A DNA stretch of 64,000 nt, from positions 3,378,978 through 3,442,977 of the forward strand of contig NC_087377.1 in assembly GCF_963675165.1 (NCBI RefSeq), read 5' to 3'. This DNA comes from Halichondria panicea (Eukaryota > Porifera > Demospongiae > Suberitida > Halichondriidae). Within the stretch, counting starts at the first letter, position 1; every line of letters starts with the position of its first letter. The notes under the pieces were generated by a model. That model saw only the letters and a list, made by a program, of their open reading frames with translations, did no database searches and was not told where the DNA came from. Below, piece after piece: positions 31,601 to 41,601 of the stretch. Both the position numbers and the translations under genes were made by a program.

Positions 31601-34398
31601 CTGTATGATTTAATTGTCACAACTCAAAACAATGCATTTTATAGGACATCTTCAGATGAAGATGTGGCTTAACCACCAGTACCCTCAAAGCAGCAGTACC
31701 CTCATTTCTTTAGCCAGATTGCGTTAGAATCAATCTCAGAGCATGTAACAAAATTTTTTTTCTGGGGCACATTTTGCACCGCCAGTACAGGTAATTCAGA
31801 CAATCAGCACCCCCCTCTCTCAAATCCTGGCTACGCCCCTGATCCTATAAGCAGGTCACCCTGTATATATATAGTATAGCCAGCCAGGTTTATAAGCCAG
31901 TGAGAGCTAGATTGTTGTGCAATAAAAAAATTGTACATTTGTATTCTGAGTATGATCGATGCTACTCAGATGTATGAACGATGTAATTGTGGCTCAATAT
32001 CTCTCTCCATTTACAGATATCAACGAGTGTTTGGTGGCAGCTTTGGACATATTTGCGACTGACCTTTGTAAACCCTCCATGTTCTGTGTGAATGTTGAGG
32101 GTAACTACAGTTGCGAGTGTCTGGCTGGTACACTACTAGTGGAGGGAGTGTGTGAAGCTGGTAAGTACTAGCTATAGCTTTAATTAGCTGCATAGTGAAA
32201 ACCTTGTATTATGTTGAGTTTGACCCAATTATAAGCATGTGCAATAGTTGGCGCTTCTACGATTGTAGTTACAGCACTTAAAGTAGGAAGTGGGTCGTTA
32301 TGTGGGCAGTTATGTGGGCGGTTATATGGGCGGTTGTGTGGGCGGTTATGGGCGGTTATGGGCGTTTCGACGATGAACTACATGACTGTATACATCTACA
32401 CATACACACATAAACACACATATCAGAGGATGTGCTAACCACCACTGCTGCACCACCAGTGACGACTGTGACGACTGTACCTGATGATACTGACACTATT
32501 CCGACTGACGCTATTCCTAATGCCGTTGTCGTAGAGATCAACGGATTCACTCCTTCCACGGTAACAATTACACAAATTAATTCCTCATCCTCCAAACATG
32601 GTGTCTATGCCTTGGTTTTGCACGAGCAGTGAGGTATAATTATATGCATGGGGTAGTGTGCCTGTGTGTGTTTAATAGCTATATAAACGTTTTGATAATA
32701 CCGAGTCTTATCTCTCTCCATGCAGTTCACTCCTGAGAATCAGAGGCGCTTCAAAGAAGCCACAGCAGATGCTGTCAATGCTTACTGTGAGGACAAGGAG
32801 TGTCTGGTAGCATACCCTCAGGCAAGAGCAAGGTGAATTTTAGATTCGTAGAACAGCTATAGAGGTACTAAGCTAGAGGTGTTGATCATTGTTTTGGTAT
32901 AAAAAGCCCCTGTGAATGAACCAAATCAACAATTTTGTTACCCTTAATTTGCAATCTGTATAGTACTCCGTAAAGATCTTGTGTCGTATACCATTGGTTT
33001 CTGCAATTTAAATATAGCGAAGTGACTTTTATAGTGCTGCGGTCACGTGGTATAAATCAGATATGTCACAACCTACTCGAAGGATATGCACCCCATTATC
33101 CTCCTCCTAGGTGTGGTATGTATATCCTATACATAACTACATGTACGTACCTTGTTGTTAGTGTAGTTGATATAATGATGTCATATCTATGTTTAGACTT
33201 ACCGCTAATTTAGTCTGGAACATTCTAGAACTTTCTTGTATGTCATTGTGACCATGTGCATAAAAGTCAGTCCATGATATCTTTCTAAATTTTGTCAATC
33301 TGAGAACTTGCTCTATCTAGTTAATTAAGTCACATTGCAAGCTTTGCTAACACGTATGACTGCATGTATAGCGAGTTATTTTAGTATGTCACATATTGTA
33401 TACATAGATAGAGCATCACCCGAAAATTATAGCTGTGAAATTATTGGTAGTTCATATGAAAATTTGGAGAATGAAATGTTCCTCTCTATACGGTTTCTTT
33501 ACCTTCCTTCCTCCTCCCACACTCCACACACATGCACACACTCTTGTCTCAGGAGGAACACTCTCACGGCTGACAATCTCTACATTGCTGACATCACTAG
33601 CACTGGAGAGTCTAGAGTCAGCTTCAGCTTGTACGCTCGTTTAGATGGTGGCACCATCAGCGGTAGTGCCTTGGCAACGGCTGTACTGGTAAGAGTCTCT
33701 GCAATTAAGTGCTACTGCATGCATAAATTGTGCAACTCCTCTATATCATTATGTGGGTGCATTTGTCATAATCTATCCCCAGGATCACCGTGACGAGTAC
33801 GCAGCCCTAGGCTTTGATGTGGCTAGTGTACAGCTGCCTACGGAATCAACCACCATTCTAACAACCAACCAGATCATTGGTATAGCGGTGGGAGGTGGTC
33901 TTGGAATCCTAATACTGGTCCTTATTCTCATTACTATCACATGGTGAGGCTCAGGGATGTAGATATTCTCCCCCGGTATTCTATATAGATCTAGCATTGT
34001 GATGCCTTAATTAATTGGCTTGTGCATGCTATAAAACGTTAATCAACACAAGTATGCGCAATACAATAGTATAATAGGCTTATCATAGTAGCTGCAGTGT
34101 ATGCATATGGAAACCATGCAATGATGGATGATCCTCCAGTAGCAAATTCAGAAACCAATTTCTGACTTTTCGAAAGCAAGTCCAAAGCTTTCTCTTCCAC
34201 TCTCTCATATTTTCCCTTTGCAGGGTTTGTGTCAAGTTCCGATCAAAGCAACCTATTATTGGAGGAGATCTCATGTATGCTAGCCCTAATTTTGACATGA
34301 AGCCTGTACCCCACGAGGGCCTCGAAGAACAAGCCGTGGGACTAGAGTCTGAGGAGAAGGAAGGGGATCTCAACTATGAGAGATATAAGATCATTTAA
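10632..34398 (+). CDS. Gene 2: full-length Ig-like/NIDO-AMOP-VWD-EGF-SEA transmembrane protein (MUC4-like)
   Basis: Exons: 10632-10848, 16803-17651, 17730-17850, 18252-18469, 23962-24285, 24643-24951, 25131-25460, 25606-25748, 25865-26197, 26507-27030, 27131-27327, 28181-28383, 28456-28687, 28813-28926, 29024-29269, 29438-29709, 29828-29927, 30028-30183, 30339-30455, 30566-30688, 30772-30897, 31094-31207, 32017-32160, 32427-32560, 32726-32832, 33553-33688, 33783-33943, 34224-34398; 6225 nt, 2074 aa, in frame. Order: signal peptide; nine Thr/Pro tetrapeptides; beta-rich repeats (73-355); Ig-like modules (356-789); NIDO and AMOP (790-1188); VWD with C-terminal region (1189-1453); beta module (1454-1544); EGF-like repeats (1545-1837); stalk; SEA-like; membrane span near 1994-2016; tail. 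NIDO-AMOP-VWD order is that of MUC4-type membrane mucins; the Ig-like front is unusual. The exon 20 donor is GC, not GT. Likely a surface adhesion or barrier protein. Confidence 0.85.
13838..14385. repeat. Inverted repeat in gene 2 intron 1
   Basis: The left arm (about 13838-14015) and right arm (about 14273-14385) match as reverse complements, for example GGAAATTCAAGCTACATGAA on the left and its complement on the right. The right arm lacks an internal part of the left. The interior has no coding signal. It may be a foldback element remnant; no clear target-site duplication was seen. Confidence 0.65.
15290..15415. repeat. Palindrome with GC-rich loop
   Basis: The arms 15301-15327 and 15365-15387 (CACTACTGAGCCAATATATC on the right) are near-perfect complements, with short outer pairing at GCACGAGTG. 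The loop contains GAGGGCCGCAGGCCTCG, resembling the loop of the palindrome at 62597-62735. Confidence 0.65.
18511..19070 (+). repeat. Mosaic of two dispersed repeats in gene 2 intron 4
   Basis: The part at 18511-18670 matches one end of the TA-flanked element at 36834-37228 (CGGACAGCAAAAAATAA, CAAGCAGCTGCATGCGAGC). It abuts the 18678-19070 repeat, which includes a TG-rich stretch at 18720-18763 and has relatives at 8128-8510 and, inverted, at 22460-22550. It looks like a truncated element joined to or interrupted by another. Confidence 0.6.
20281..20323. repeat. Perfect 43-bp palindrome
   Basis: The arms of 21 bp (20281-20301, GAAAGCCTCCTAGAGCTGTA plus C; and 20303-20323) are exact reverse complements around one base. 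The diverged partner at about 23220-23255 in the other arm of the large palindrome is less regular. Confidence 0.85.
20880..21086. mobile_element. MITE with pogo/Tigger-like terminal repeats
   Basis: The 207-bp element starts CAGTTGAGCCTCGGTTATCC and ends with its inverted repeat, flanked by TA at 20878-20879 and 21087-21088. Internal repeats of ATTCGGATAA occur near the right end. TA target duplication and the CAGTTGAGCCTCGG terminus fit Tc1/mariner-pogo nonautonomous elements. It encodes nothing. Confidence 0.8.
21229..21345 (+). pseudogene. CXXC zinc-finger exon relic, frameshifted
   Basis: One frame reads [11 protein letters not shown]; a shifted frame continues [11 protein letters not shown], then a GG and KKQC. 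Together these give the CXXCXXC-n-CXXCXXC plus KQxC layout of CXXC (CpG-binding) zinc fingers of the MLL/DNMT1/KDM2 type. The frame break is just after the first triple-cysteine cluster. The CXXC family binds unmethylated CpG DNA in known members. This copy cannot encode the domain as it stands. Source gene unknown; it could be a host gene fragment or part of a transposon. Confidence 0.6.
21432..21505 (-). pseudogene. Inverted, more decayed copy of the CXXC exon
   Basis: On the minus strand this aligns with the plus-strand relic (ACAGGGAGAAAGAGG, then AACGAATACTCTGA) but the first cysteines are replaced (YNEYSE in place of CNECSE). A GTGAG donor-like site follows. A coding-like segment upstream on the same strand (about 21584-21640, [18 protein letters not shown]) is bordered by plausible AG and GT sites, hinting at an intron-containing source gene. 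Confidence 0.5.
22616..23101. mobile_element. TA-flanked TIR element, 486 bp
   Basis: The termini CCGTATTTACCTGAATTACC and the inverted counterpart are flanked by TA at 22614-22615 and 23102-23103. Internal repeats of AGGGACACTTCG-like sequence occur. It sits in the right arm of the large palindrome only. Nonautonomous; a Tc1/mariner-type target is suggested by TA but the superfamily is not certain. Confidence 0.65.
25606..27327 (+). other. Gene 2 exons 8-11: NIDO and AMOP domains
   Basis: Exons 8-9 read [17 protein letters not shown], then CTNGMLTVG and [12 protein letters not shown], the core of the nidogen NIDO domain. Exon 10 begins [20 protein letters not shown], the NIDO C-terminal strand, and continues into an AMOP-like region with [16 protein letters not shown] and a CCYG end. 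Exon 11 continues with two cysteines (RKC, VTC). In known proteins NIDO-AMOP-VWD occurs in MUC4 and relatives and acts outside the cell in adhesion. AMOP limits are approximate. Confidence 0.8.
27415..27978. mobile_element. Foldback element with long terminal repeats and 9-bp target duplication (copy 1)
   Basis: This 564-bp element begins TAGCCTGAAATCCAGGCCGA and ends with the inverse (GGTCTCGAGGCTA). Flanks TCCCCAAGT and TCCTTAAGT form a diverged 9-bp duplication. An internal palindrome is built from GTTGTCGAGAAGGCTTGC and AGCCTCTTCTGGCTTCAGAC units. Long TIRs and a 9-bp duplication fit a Mutator-like (MULE) nonautonomous element. It lies between the AMOP and VWD exons of gene 2. Confidence 0.7.
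28181..29709 (+). other. Gene 2 exons 12-16: VWD domain, its C-terminal region and a beta module
   Basis: Exon 12 reads [20 protein letters not shown], the diagnostic start of a von Willebrand D domain (GDPH and FNG). Exons 13-14 continue to MVGNYNGN, the usual VWD end. Exon 15 ([24 protein letters not shown]) resembles the segment after VWD in MUC4 and SUSD2. Exon 16 ([33 protein letters not shown]) looks like a cadherin- or Ig-like beta sandwich. The order fits a membrane mucin. Confidence 0.8.
29828..32160 (+). other. Gene 2 exons 17-23: EGF-like repeats
   Basis: Exons 17-18 encode the first Cys-rich repeats ([23 protein letters not shown], then a hexa-Cys unit ending [12 protein letters not shown]). 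Exons 19, 20, 22 and 23 begin D-I-(N/D)-E-C, the calcium-binding EGF start. Exon 21 ([17 protein letters not shown]) is a related unit without it. Each is one exon with phase 1 ends, the usual arrangement for shuffled EGF modules. Such repeats form rigid calcium-dependent rods. Confidence 0.85.
31265..31841. mobile_element. TIR element with 5-bp target duplication, 577 bp
   Basis: The termini CAGTGGCGTAGCC and GGCTACGCCCCTG are inverted repeats. ATCCT is duplicated at 31260-31264 and 31842-31846. An internal 318-bp open stretch (31280-31597) starts with low-complexity sequence and is not a transposase I recognise. The CAGTGGCGTAG terminus resembles hAT-type ends, but hAT usually makes 8-bp duplications, so superfamily is left open. 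Confidence 0.75.
32297..32370 (+). repeat. Minisatellite, about 12-bp units
   Basis: Units of GTTATGTGGGCG and variants repeat about six times in the intron before the stalk exon. Confidence 0.75.
32427..34398 (+). other. Gene 2 exons 24-28: stalk, SEA-like module, membrane span, tail
   Basis: Exon 24 is a Thr-rich stalk ([19 protein letters not shown]). Exons 24-27 give beta-alpha-beta-beta-alpha-beta secondary structure by eye ([52 protein letters not shown]), fitting an SEA fold. There is no GSVVV autocleavage motif; instead RARR spans the junction of exons 25 and 26. [20 protein letters not shown] is the membrane span. The tail has conserved [20 protein letters not shown] and ends YKII. 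Confidence 0.75.
33030..33130 (+). repeat. Copy of the 38570-38750 repeat
   Basis: It shares ATAGTGCTGCGGTCACGTGG and TCCTAGGTGTGGTATGTATA-like sequence with 38568-38750, but lacks the inner palindrome. It sits in the intron between the SEA-like exons. Confidence 0.6.
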
Positions 34399-34660
34399 TA
34401 AACCGTTCGCAAAAATAATTATTTAGTGACTATTATAATACATATAGATTCGCTGCTGAATTGTTTTGTTTTGAGGGTCCAGTAAATATAGTAGATTTTA
34501 GCTGCTGAACATTATTTTACTTTAATATAATGTGTTGTGCATATAATTATACGTAAAACTATAATATCATTTATGTTTGCTGCTGAGTCAAAGTGTCAAA
34601 AACATTTTGGTGAACTAAATATGCACAGAAAGGTTGCATGTGAACTCTGACAACAACATG

Positions 34661-34783
34661 ACCATGATTTAGTTAACCACCTTTACACACCTATAATAAT
34701 TTGGGGGTTGGGCTTGTAGCCTGCTTGTATCAATACCCCCTTGCCAAGTGTAAAAATAGCTCACTCAAGACCATTCTCTTACA
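34661..34783 (+). promoter_or_regulatory. Gene 3 upstream block
   Basis: A diverged core GATTTAGTTAACCACCTTTA lies at about 34666-34685, then TTTGGGGGTTGGGCTTGT and TTCTCTTACA. The block survives although the gene behind it is broken. Confidence 0.5.
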
Positions 34784-37700
34784 AAGAAGTTTCTTATAGC
34801 TGTGGCTCTGTTGGTTGTTGGACTCTCCCCTGGCCCAGGCTTCAGCCAGACCAGTGAGGCACCAACTGATGGTAGATCACTTTAATAACTGAAGTATAGA
34901 CATGATAAGAGGGTTTTGTCTTTATGAGCCACTTAAATCAGTTGAACAACAAGTCACGTTAACACGCTAGCAAAGTGTTGCAATGGGCAAATGGTCCCTA
35001 TAAGTAGTATATGCATGCAATTAGCAATATGTAGGGTATAACCAACAAGTATAGGTTATAACGAACGCTCTCTGGCTACGCCCCTCAAGTTCGAGTTGTA
35101 TTAGCTGTATACATCCTCTTATGATTGATTATTTTATCAATTTTGATAGTGTATGCGTGGGGACCATTTGAAAACTTCGTAGGATAATTATAAACAAAAT
35201 AATGTAAATGATATAGCACTGTCTGAATATTGTGTCTTCTTTCCTTTATTAGTAGGATCTGTATCAGTTAACAGAGTGGAGTTCTCCTATACCTACAGTG
35301 GTGTCAACATCAACATCTACTTTAACAACTTGTTAGAGAATCCATTTTTCGGCGATTACTACTCCTACTCTTACTACAACCCCGGCTTGCCGTCGGATGT
35401 GTCTGATGATGTACCATGCATTTTGAACCAATTTGTTTTCAGAAATACACTCACAAATGAAATCTTCCAGGCAGAATACCTGGGTACTTGCAATTCCTAC
35501 GATATCAACCATATTCGGATTAAGATGAATCCTATAGTATAGAGATTTTCTCAGGCTAGTTGTGAAGGATTTTATTGATACCAACTCTACTACGCCCTTG
35601 GGCTTGGAAATGTACACTGCAGATATACTTGGAGCTCCGTTCAACCTTCGAATAGAACCAGATAACGCCATTGAGTTTGACTTGAGATTGGACTTGAGGT
35701 TCAATGTTAGGATTAGAGAACTTGACTATTGGACTGATGAGGGGATTCTTCTGATTTATTTCAATGCTTTAATTGACATTGTGACTGTCAATGCCAGCAA
35801 GCTTTCACTCACACTCTCTCCCTATTACAGTCAGGATGTAAGCAATACTGTTAGCATTACTGGTGGTGAAATACTGAACTAGTCGTCTGGCTTAACATCA
35901 TCTGTGGCTATCAAACTGACTTCTAGTGATCAAGATCTTGTTGTCAGCAGAGGAATATGGGCTAATGGCAGTTCAATTTACAACAGTTTCATTGTCTTAG
36001 AATCAGGATTTGCTGTTGCGTATTTTGGAGCAGAGGTTTCTCTCACCACTCCCTATTTAGTCACTAATATCCGGAGAGCCCCCACAGGTGGTTTTAATAG
36101 ATCTATATGTGCCACACGTATATAGTTTGATGATAACACAAGTTGGCTATAGATCAATTATCAGCTATAACGTGCAAAGATTAAACGTGGCTTCCGGTAA
36201 GCGGTCAACGAAACGCTTTTATAGACGCCATTCCATGAAATTTAAGTGCCACGAAAATGTTGCTCTATATATACGGTAAGTTCATGTCATGTAAGTAGCT
36301 ATATGATGTACAAGTATATACCTACACACATGTACACATGCACACGCACATGCACACACATATTCGCTAGCCACCACTGCTGCACCATCAGTTATGACTG
36401 CATGTACCTGATTACGCTATTCCTAATGTCGTTGTCGTGGAGATCAACGGATTCACTCTTTCCACGGTAACAATTACAACTAACTAAATTAATCCATCAT
36501 CTCCTATGCGTGCATGGTGTTTAAAATGATAATACTGAGTCCTTTCCCTCCAGTTCACTCTAGAGAATCAGAGGCGTTTCAGAGAAGCCACAGCAGATGC
36601 TGTCAATGCTTACTGTGAGGACAAGGAGTGTCTGGTAGCAAGAACAAGGTGAATTAATTCATGTATAATAATACCACACACAGAAGAAATATCAAGAGAA
36701 TAATACCTTTATTCCACAAATTTGACTTGACAATAATTATTAGTGTCTCACTGATGACCTATACTTTATTACACAGGCACACATGCACTCACAAGATGAA
36801 TTGGTTTATTCATATATCTATATATATTATCTACCGTATATCTTCTAATTTATCGGACAGCAAAAAATAATTATTTTGGATATTGTCCGGGTATAATTGG
36901 AACAGACTTTTATAGAGCATGCGAAGTGTCCGGAATAATTAGAACAAGCAAGCAGCTGCATGCGAGCTAGCTAAGTTTAATAGAACAGGGTACAACTGAA
37001 TAGTTGCACTAGCTATCTAAAACTAGCTACTCAAAGCTATCTAACTGCAGCACTCTAAGTCTTACTTGCCGTCTATGAATGGTAACTCAACTTTTCAAGG
37101 TATTGTCCGGATATTTAGAACAAATGTAATATTAAAGTATTGGAGTGTCCGTTGTATTAGAAAAAGGAAAATTGCCCAAAAGAGTGTCCAGGTAATTAGA
37201 AGTGTCCGATAAATTAGAAGATATACGGTACATGTATAATAATGTACAGAAGAAGCAAAGTGGTTACTGAATACTGTATAGCGAGTAATTTTCTAAAATT
37301 CGTTCAACTAGAAAACGGTGATTTTTGGGAGTAAAAATGTCATTGCCTGCACAATAAACCACGCCTCAGCTTGCCTTCAACACACATGCACATACACATA
37401 ATAATTATACGCACATGCTCAGGAGGAGCACTCTCACGGCTGACAACCTCTACATTGCTGACATCACTAGCACTGGAGAGTCTAGTGTCAGCTTCAGCTT
37501 GTATGCTCGTGTGGGTAGTGGCATCCTCAGTGGCAGTGCCTTGGCAATGGCTGTACTGGTGAGAGTCTCTCCTTGCTATAATATAAGCTGCAATTGCATG
37601 CATGGGTGCATTTGTCATAATAATCTAAACCTCCCTCCCCTATATAGGATCATCGTGACGAGTACGCAGCCCTAGGTTTTAATGTGGTGCCTACGGAATC

Positions 37701-38092
37701 AACCACTCCCATTCTGACAACCAGTCAGATTATTGGTATAGCGGTGGGAGGTGGTCTTGGACTGATCCTAATACTGGTCGTTCTTCTGCTTACTATCACA
37801 TGGTAAGGCTGCTCCTACGTATATATTTTTAATAAGCATGTATAGATGAGATGATCAGTTAAAAGAAAACTAAAGTTCAGATCACCAGTTTTGTGTGTCC
37901 ACTCTCCCATATAATATTTTCCCTTGCAGTTGTTGTGTGAAGCATCGATCAGGACAACCCAAGAAAGGAGGAGACCTCACCAATGCTGGAACTAGCCTTG
38001 ACCTGAAGCCAGTACCTTATGAGGGCCTCAAAGAACAAACCGTGGGACTAGAGTCTGAGGAGAAGGAAAGAGATGTCGACTATGAGAGATAA
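34784..38092 (+). pseudogene. Gene 3: broken short member of the family
   Basis: Recognisable exons: 34784-34871 (signal peptide), 35256-36087 (beta-rich repeats), about 36369-36466 (stalk), 36554-36648 and 37423-37558 (SEA-like), 37648-37802 (membrane span), 37930-38092 (tail). The start codon is AAG where paralogues have ATG. About 7 extra bases near 35533 cause a frameshift and stop. CAG has become TAG near 35880. The stalk has a deletion, with TGA at 36409-36411. Both cysteines near the end of exon 2 are lost (GIW for GIC, YNS for DC). All separate Ig-like exons and the NIDO-EGF part are missing. The SEA-like to tail exons remain open, so the 3' half could have decayed later or be used by another transcript. 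Confidence 0.85.
36834..37228. mobile_element. TA-flanked TIR element, 395 bp
   Basis: The termini CCGTATATCTTCTAATTTAT and its inverse are flanked by TA (36832-36833, 37229-37230). Internal GTGTCCGG-like words recur. Related to 22616-23101 in terminal CCGTAT and GACA words and to the truncated piece at 18511-18670. Nonautonomous. Confidence 0.7.
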
Positions 38093-38159
38093 TTAAGTAA
38101 ACCGCTAACAACAACTTATACCACACTTACGTCACCACAAATTGATCTCATTGGTCAAC

Positions 38160-38750
38160 AGCTGTAGGATATATAGAATATTAGCATACAGCCCCAGGCA
38201 TGCACAGTTTTCAAGTTGTTTTTTAGTTTTTTCATTTGTTCAAGAAAGTAAGCAAAGAGAAAAGAGCCATGCTTGACGGTACTAAGACTCAAAGCGACGG
38301 CAGAAACACGGAAGGTGCTCTCCAACAAGATGGCTAAGCTTCCATGGGCCCATGGGCGCGGTTTAGATACATTTTATCCAAGAAGAGCGTGCAACTCCAG
38401 TAAGGGACGTCGAATGGTCAACGCTTGGACCAAGGAAGCTCTTGAGCATCTGTAGGAGTCAACATGTTGCTCAACTAGCTCTTTGACGGCTGCAAAATCC
38501 GGCATAGTCTTGTTCTTTTTTGCAGTCTGCATCGTGATTGAATTGTTGCTAGGGGGAGGTCCTTTTATAGTGCTGCGGTCACGTGGTATAAGTCAGATAT
38601 GCCACACCTACTCGGAGGATATACACCCAATATATCCTCCGCTACCGTGGTTACATACCCCTCGGCTTCGCCTCGGAGTAACCACGGTAGCGGAGGATAT
38701 ATGAGTGCATATCCTCCTCTTAGGTGTGGTATATCCTATACATGTTTGTG
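38160..38750 (+). repeat. Dispersed repeat plus palindrome downstream of gene 3
   Basis: 38160-38450 is the partner of 400-675 in the opposite orientation. 38568-38750 is a nested palindrome: inner arms about 38629-38654 and 38678-38702 (GTAACCACGGTAGCGGAGGA), outer arms pairing CCACACCTA with TAGGTGTGG. Fragments recur at 33030-33130 and about 39050-39140. Confidence 0.65.
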
Positions 38751-39960
38751 TATGTTTTAAGTATGTAGCTGGTGAACTTTTATATAGGATTTATGCCAAA
38801 TAATTATCCCATTGTATGCCTTGGAGGTATATGAACGGTAACCCGCTGGCCGCGGCACGGCCTCAGGTTAATTAGGTACCTAACCCACTTAGAGTATCCT
38901 TATCAATGTTTATTGTGCACATTGCACTTATACCACACTGCTTTCAACTTCTGCACTGATGACTGATGACTGATGGGTGACGTCGTATTCTCAAGCATGC
39001 ATATAGCAGTATAGAGCTGCACTCAGATGATATATGCACTCTGTATATCCGCTACGCCTCGGAGTAACCACAGGAGGATATAATTGTGGGTGCATAATTA
39101 TTTCCTCCTCGTAGGTGCATGTGCATGATATAATTATATCCTATATATACAACATTAATCAGCCAACAAACCTTAAATTAAGGCCAGTGGCGTCGATTTG
39201 TAGGCTATTAAGTAGAGATGACTTAATATCCAAGCTGCACTATAATTATGTAGATATAGCCTTATACTCTTTTAAACTAGAGCCCCCCCCCAAGAAATTG
39301 AGAAATTGCTTCCTATACTCCACTGGTGGCTATGAGATATGCTATATAGCTGGAGAATTCTAAAGAGGGGCAATCCTTTAAGGGCTGACTGTCTTAAATA
39401 TTGTATGATGTTCTCTTCTCCGTGTCTGACTATATAATTATACGCTGAACTGAACATGAAGCTCCCTCCAAGCTGATATAGGTGATCAATAGCTGTAACT
39501 TTAACTGTGGTAGAGTAAGTAGCCGAACTCTGTCAGAGATCCAAGAGATGATGTGTAACACGAGCTATATTTGTGATTACGCAACTTAGTTTTTCTCGTC
39601 CTGCATGAGTGCGCATGTTGTCCCACTAAAACGAAACGGTATTCAATAATATATATAGCCTTATAGGCATAACATCTAACCTAACTCTATTATAAACCTA
39701 ACCCTAACCCTAACCATAGCCCTAATCTTCTTTCGTTGTAGTAACACATATGACCCCATGCACACGGGGCATAATTATACATATACAACTGCAAGGTTCA
39801 GACCACAATAGACACATGATAGGTTCAGACCACAATAGACACATGATACCACACATGTACTTGTACTTTATGTAACATGCAGATCCTCTTTGATCTTTTA
39901 AATATACATATAACTGCATGCAATGCTCAGACACAATAGAAATCTATACATGTGTGTTAA
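38751..39960. other. Intergenic stretch with small repeats
   Basis: It contains a GC-rich piece inverted relative to 5464-5495, a partial palindrome copy at about 39050-39140, a short CCTAAC run at about 39696-39715, and an exact 27-bp tandem duplication (39794-39820 and 39821-39847). No gene seen. Confidence 0.6.
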
Positions 39961-40762
39961 TAATTCTTTTTTAAGAAAAGGTAATTCAGCACTGGCTGGC
40001 TGCAGTGTCTGAGTGGCTGTGGAATGTGTTGTTGTTTCCCCTTGCAGGATGTTCAATATACACATGCATCAGTATACGTACATAATACTTTGGATTCAAT
40101 TGAAGTGTATACCTTTTATTGCTAACATCAGCATGCATCTTTCTAAAGTTATACTTCTTTCTTTATAAACGTTTCATTTGAATGAACATAATTATAACGT
40201 ATGACGCTTTAATTTCAAGGAACTAAAATTATATTTTCGAGGTTCAAATGATCACACTTTTACAGTATTTACAATACATGCAGGAAGTAAATAATGCCTA
40301 AAATTTCGTCCAACCAACTGCTGCTGACTGCCAATTTCCCTCCCGTCATCTACGTGTATTTGGCAATGTGACTGATGACAAGTTAAGAGTGTGACTGACG
40401 TGGTATTGGTGGATAGACTGCCGGGCCACTCTACTGCCTACCCCAATATATTATAACCATGTTGAAACTCGATTGCGGATATTTCTCTCGTATTTATGGC
40501 AACTGATGAGATGAGCTGGATGCTGGGTATATTATAATTCATGGCTTAGTGTTATACCTGGTGCATTTGGAGGGCAGTAAATTGAGCAACGTAGAGTATG
40601 TATTATGCATGACTTCAATAAGGGGTCACTATTTTTGGTTGTACAGGAATGTGATTTATGCTTGTGAGAATAATGGCAACTGCACACTGGACAGGAGCTA
40701 GTGGAGGGCCGGAGTCAGTGAGAGTGTATACTATCATCTCTATGAATCTGTGTATGCAAAGT
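39960..40762 (+). pseudogene. Relic of another full-length family member
   Basis: 39960-40270 resembles the intron after the Cys-free Ig exon in gene 4 (GGTAATTCAGCACT, GAGTGGCTGTGGAAT). 40331-40530 is a decayed copy of the beta-module exon (AATTTCCCTCCCGTCATCTAC, TGTGACTGATGACAAG, TTTCTCTCGT). 40645-40762 is a decayed first EGF exon (GTGAGAATAATGGCAACTGC). Deletions and stops break every piece and all other exons are gone. Confidence 0.7.
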
Positions 40763-40854
40763 AGTTATTAGTGCATGTGCCACAAGCTGTTTATATATAG
40801 ATTTGATGTTGATGTTTACTATAGACTCTATATAATTATATACTCCCTAATTGT

Positions 40855-40945
40855 GGCATTCACATTGAGGAACTATATATTTTGGGGGTGTGGCTTGTAT
40901 TTCTATTATATAAACAGCTCTAGCTATTTAACCTCTCCTCTCCAG
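40855..40945 (+). promoter_or_regulatory. Promoter-like relic without a gene
   Basis: TTTTGGGGGTGTGGCTTGTA followed by TATATAAACAGCTCTAGCTA resembles the blocks before genes 1-3. No signal-peptide exon follows. Confidence 0.4.
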
Positions 40946-41601
40946 CGACCAAACCTGTGCACACAATAATTATACAGTGATAAAGTTTCCACTATAATTA
41001 TAGAGGCTCGGCTTTCTTATTCCTGGTATATATACATTAATGTGAGAAATATTGATCAATAATTCCCCTTGGGGTCTGTATCATAGCAACAGGGTGGGGT
41101 TTAACTACCATAAACCCCAGCCCTGGAGCACATTCCTCATAAACTCCCTTGCCTTGAGGGCGCACTGCATGATTTTATACTATAAAATTATAAAATTATA
41201 ATAATTTGTGTAGGCCGGGGAATGATTGGTGCATAGTCGTTTATAATAATTATAACAGCAAAAAATTGTTATAGTAGGCAATCGCTTAGCGATGAAAACA
41301 TCAACCGTTGTCGGCTCTATATAAGGTCTGGCAAAACATAAGTGGATAGTTTACCTAACATATGCATGCATGATCTGACGTTGTATTGAAACACGCTGTT
41401 TTGTACCCATTTGAGCTAGGGTACCTTTTTGGTTAGGGATGATTGATGGAACTCAAGCAAATTCGTCAGCTAAAGTCTATATACTTGTTTTACACATGCA
41501 TGCATTGCTATGTCTATAACATTAGAATACTTGTACTTATACTTGCAGAGATAAACGATGCTATATACATTTTTACATTTTCACCTAAACGGTTTCCCAC
41601 T

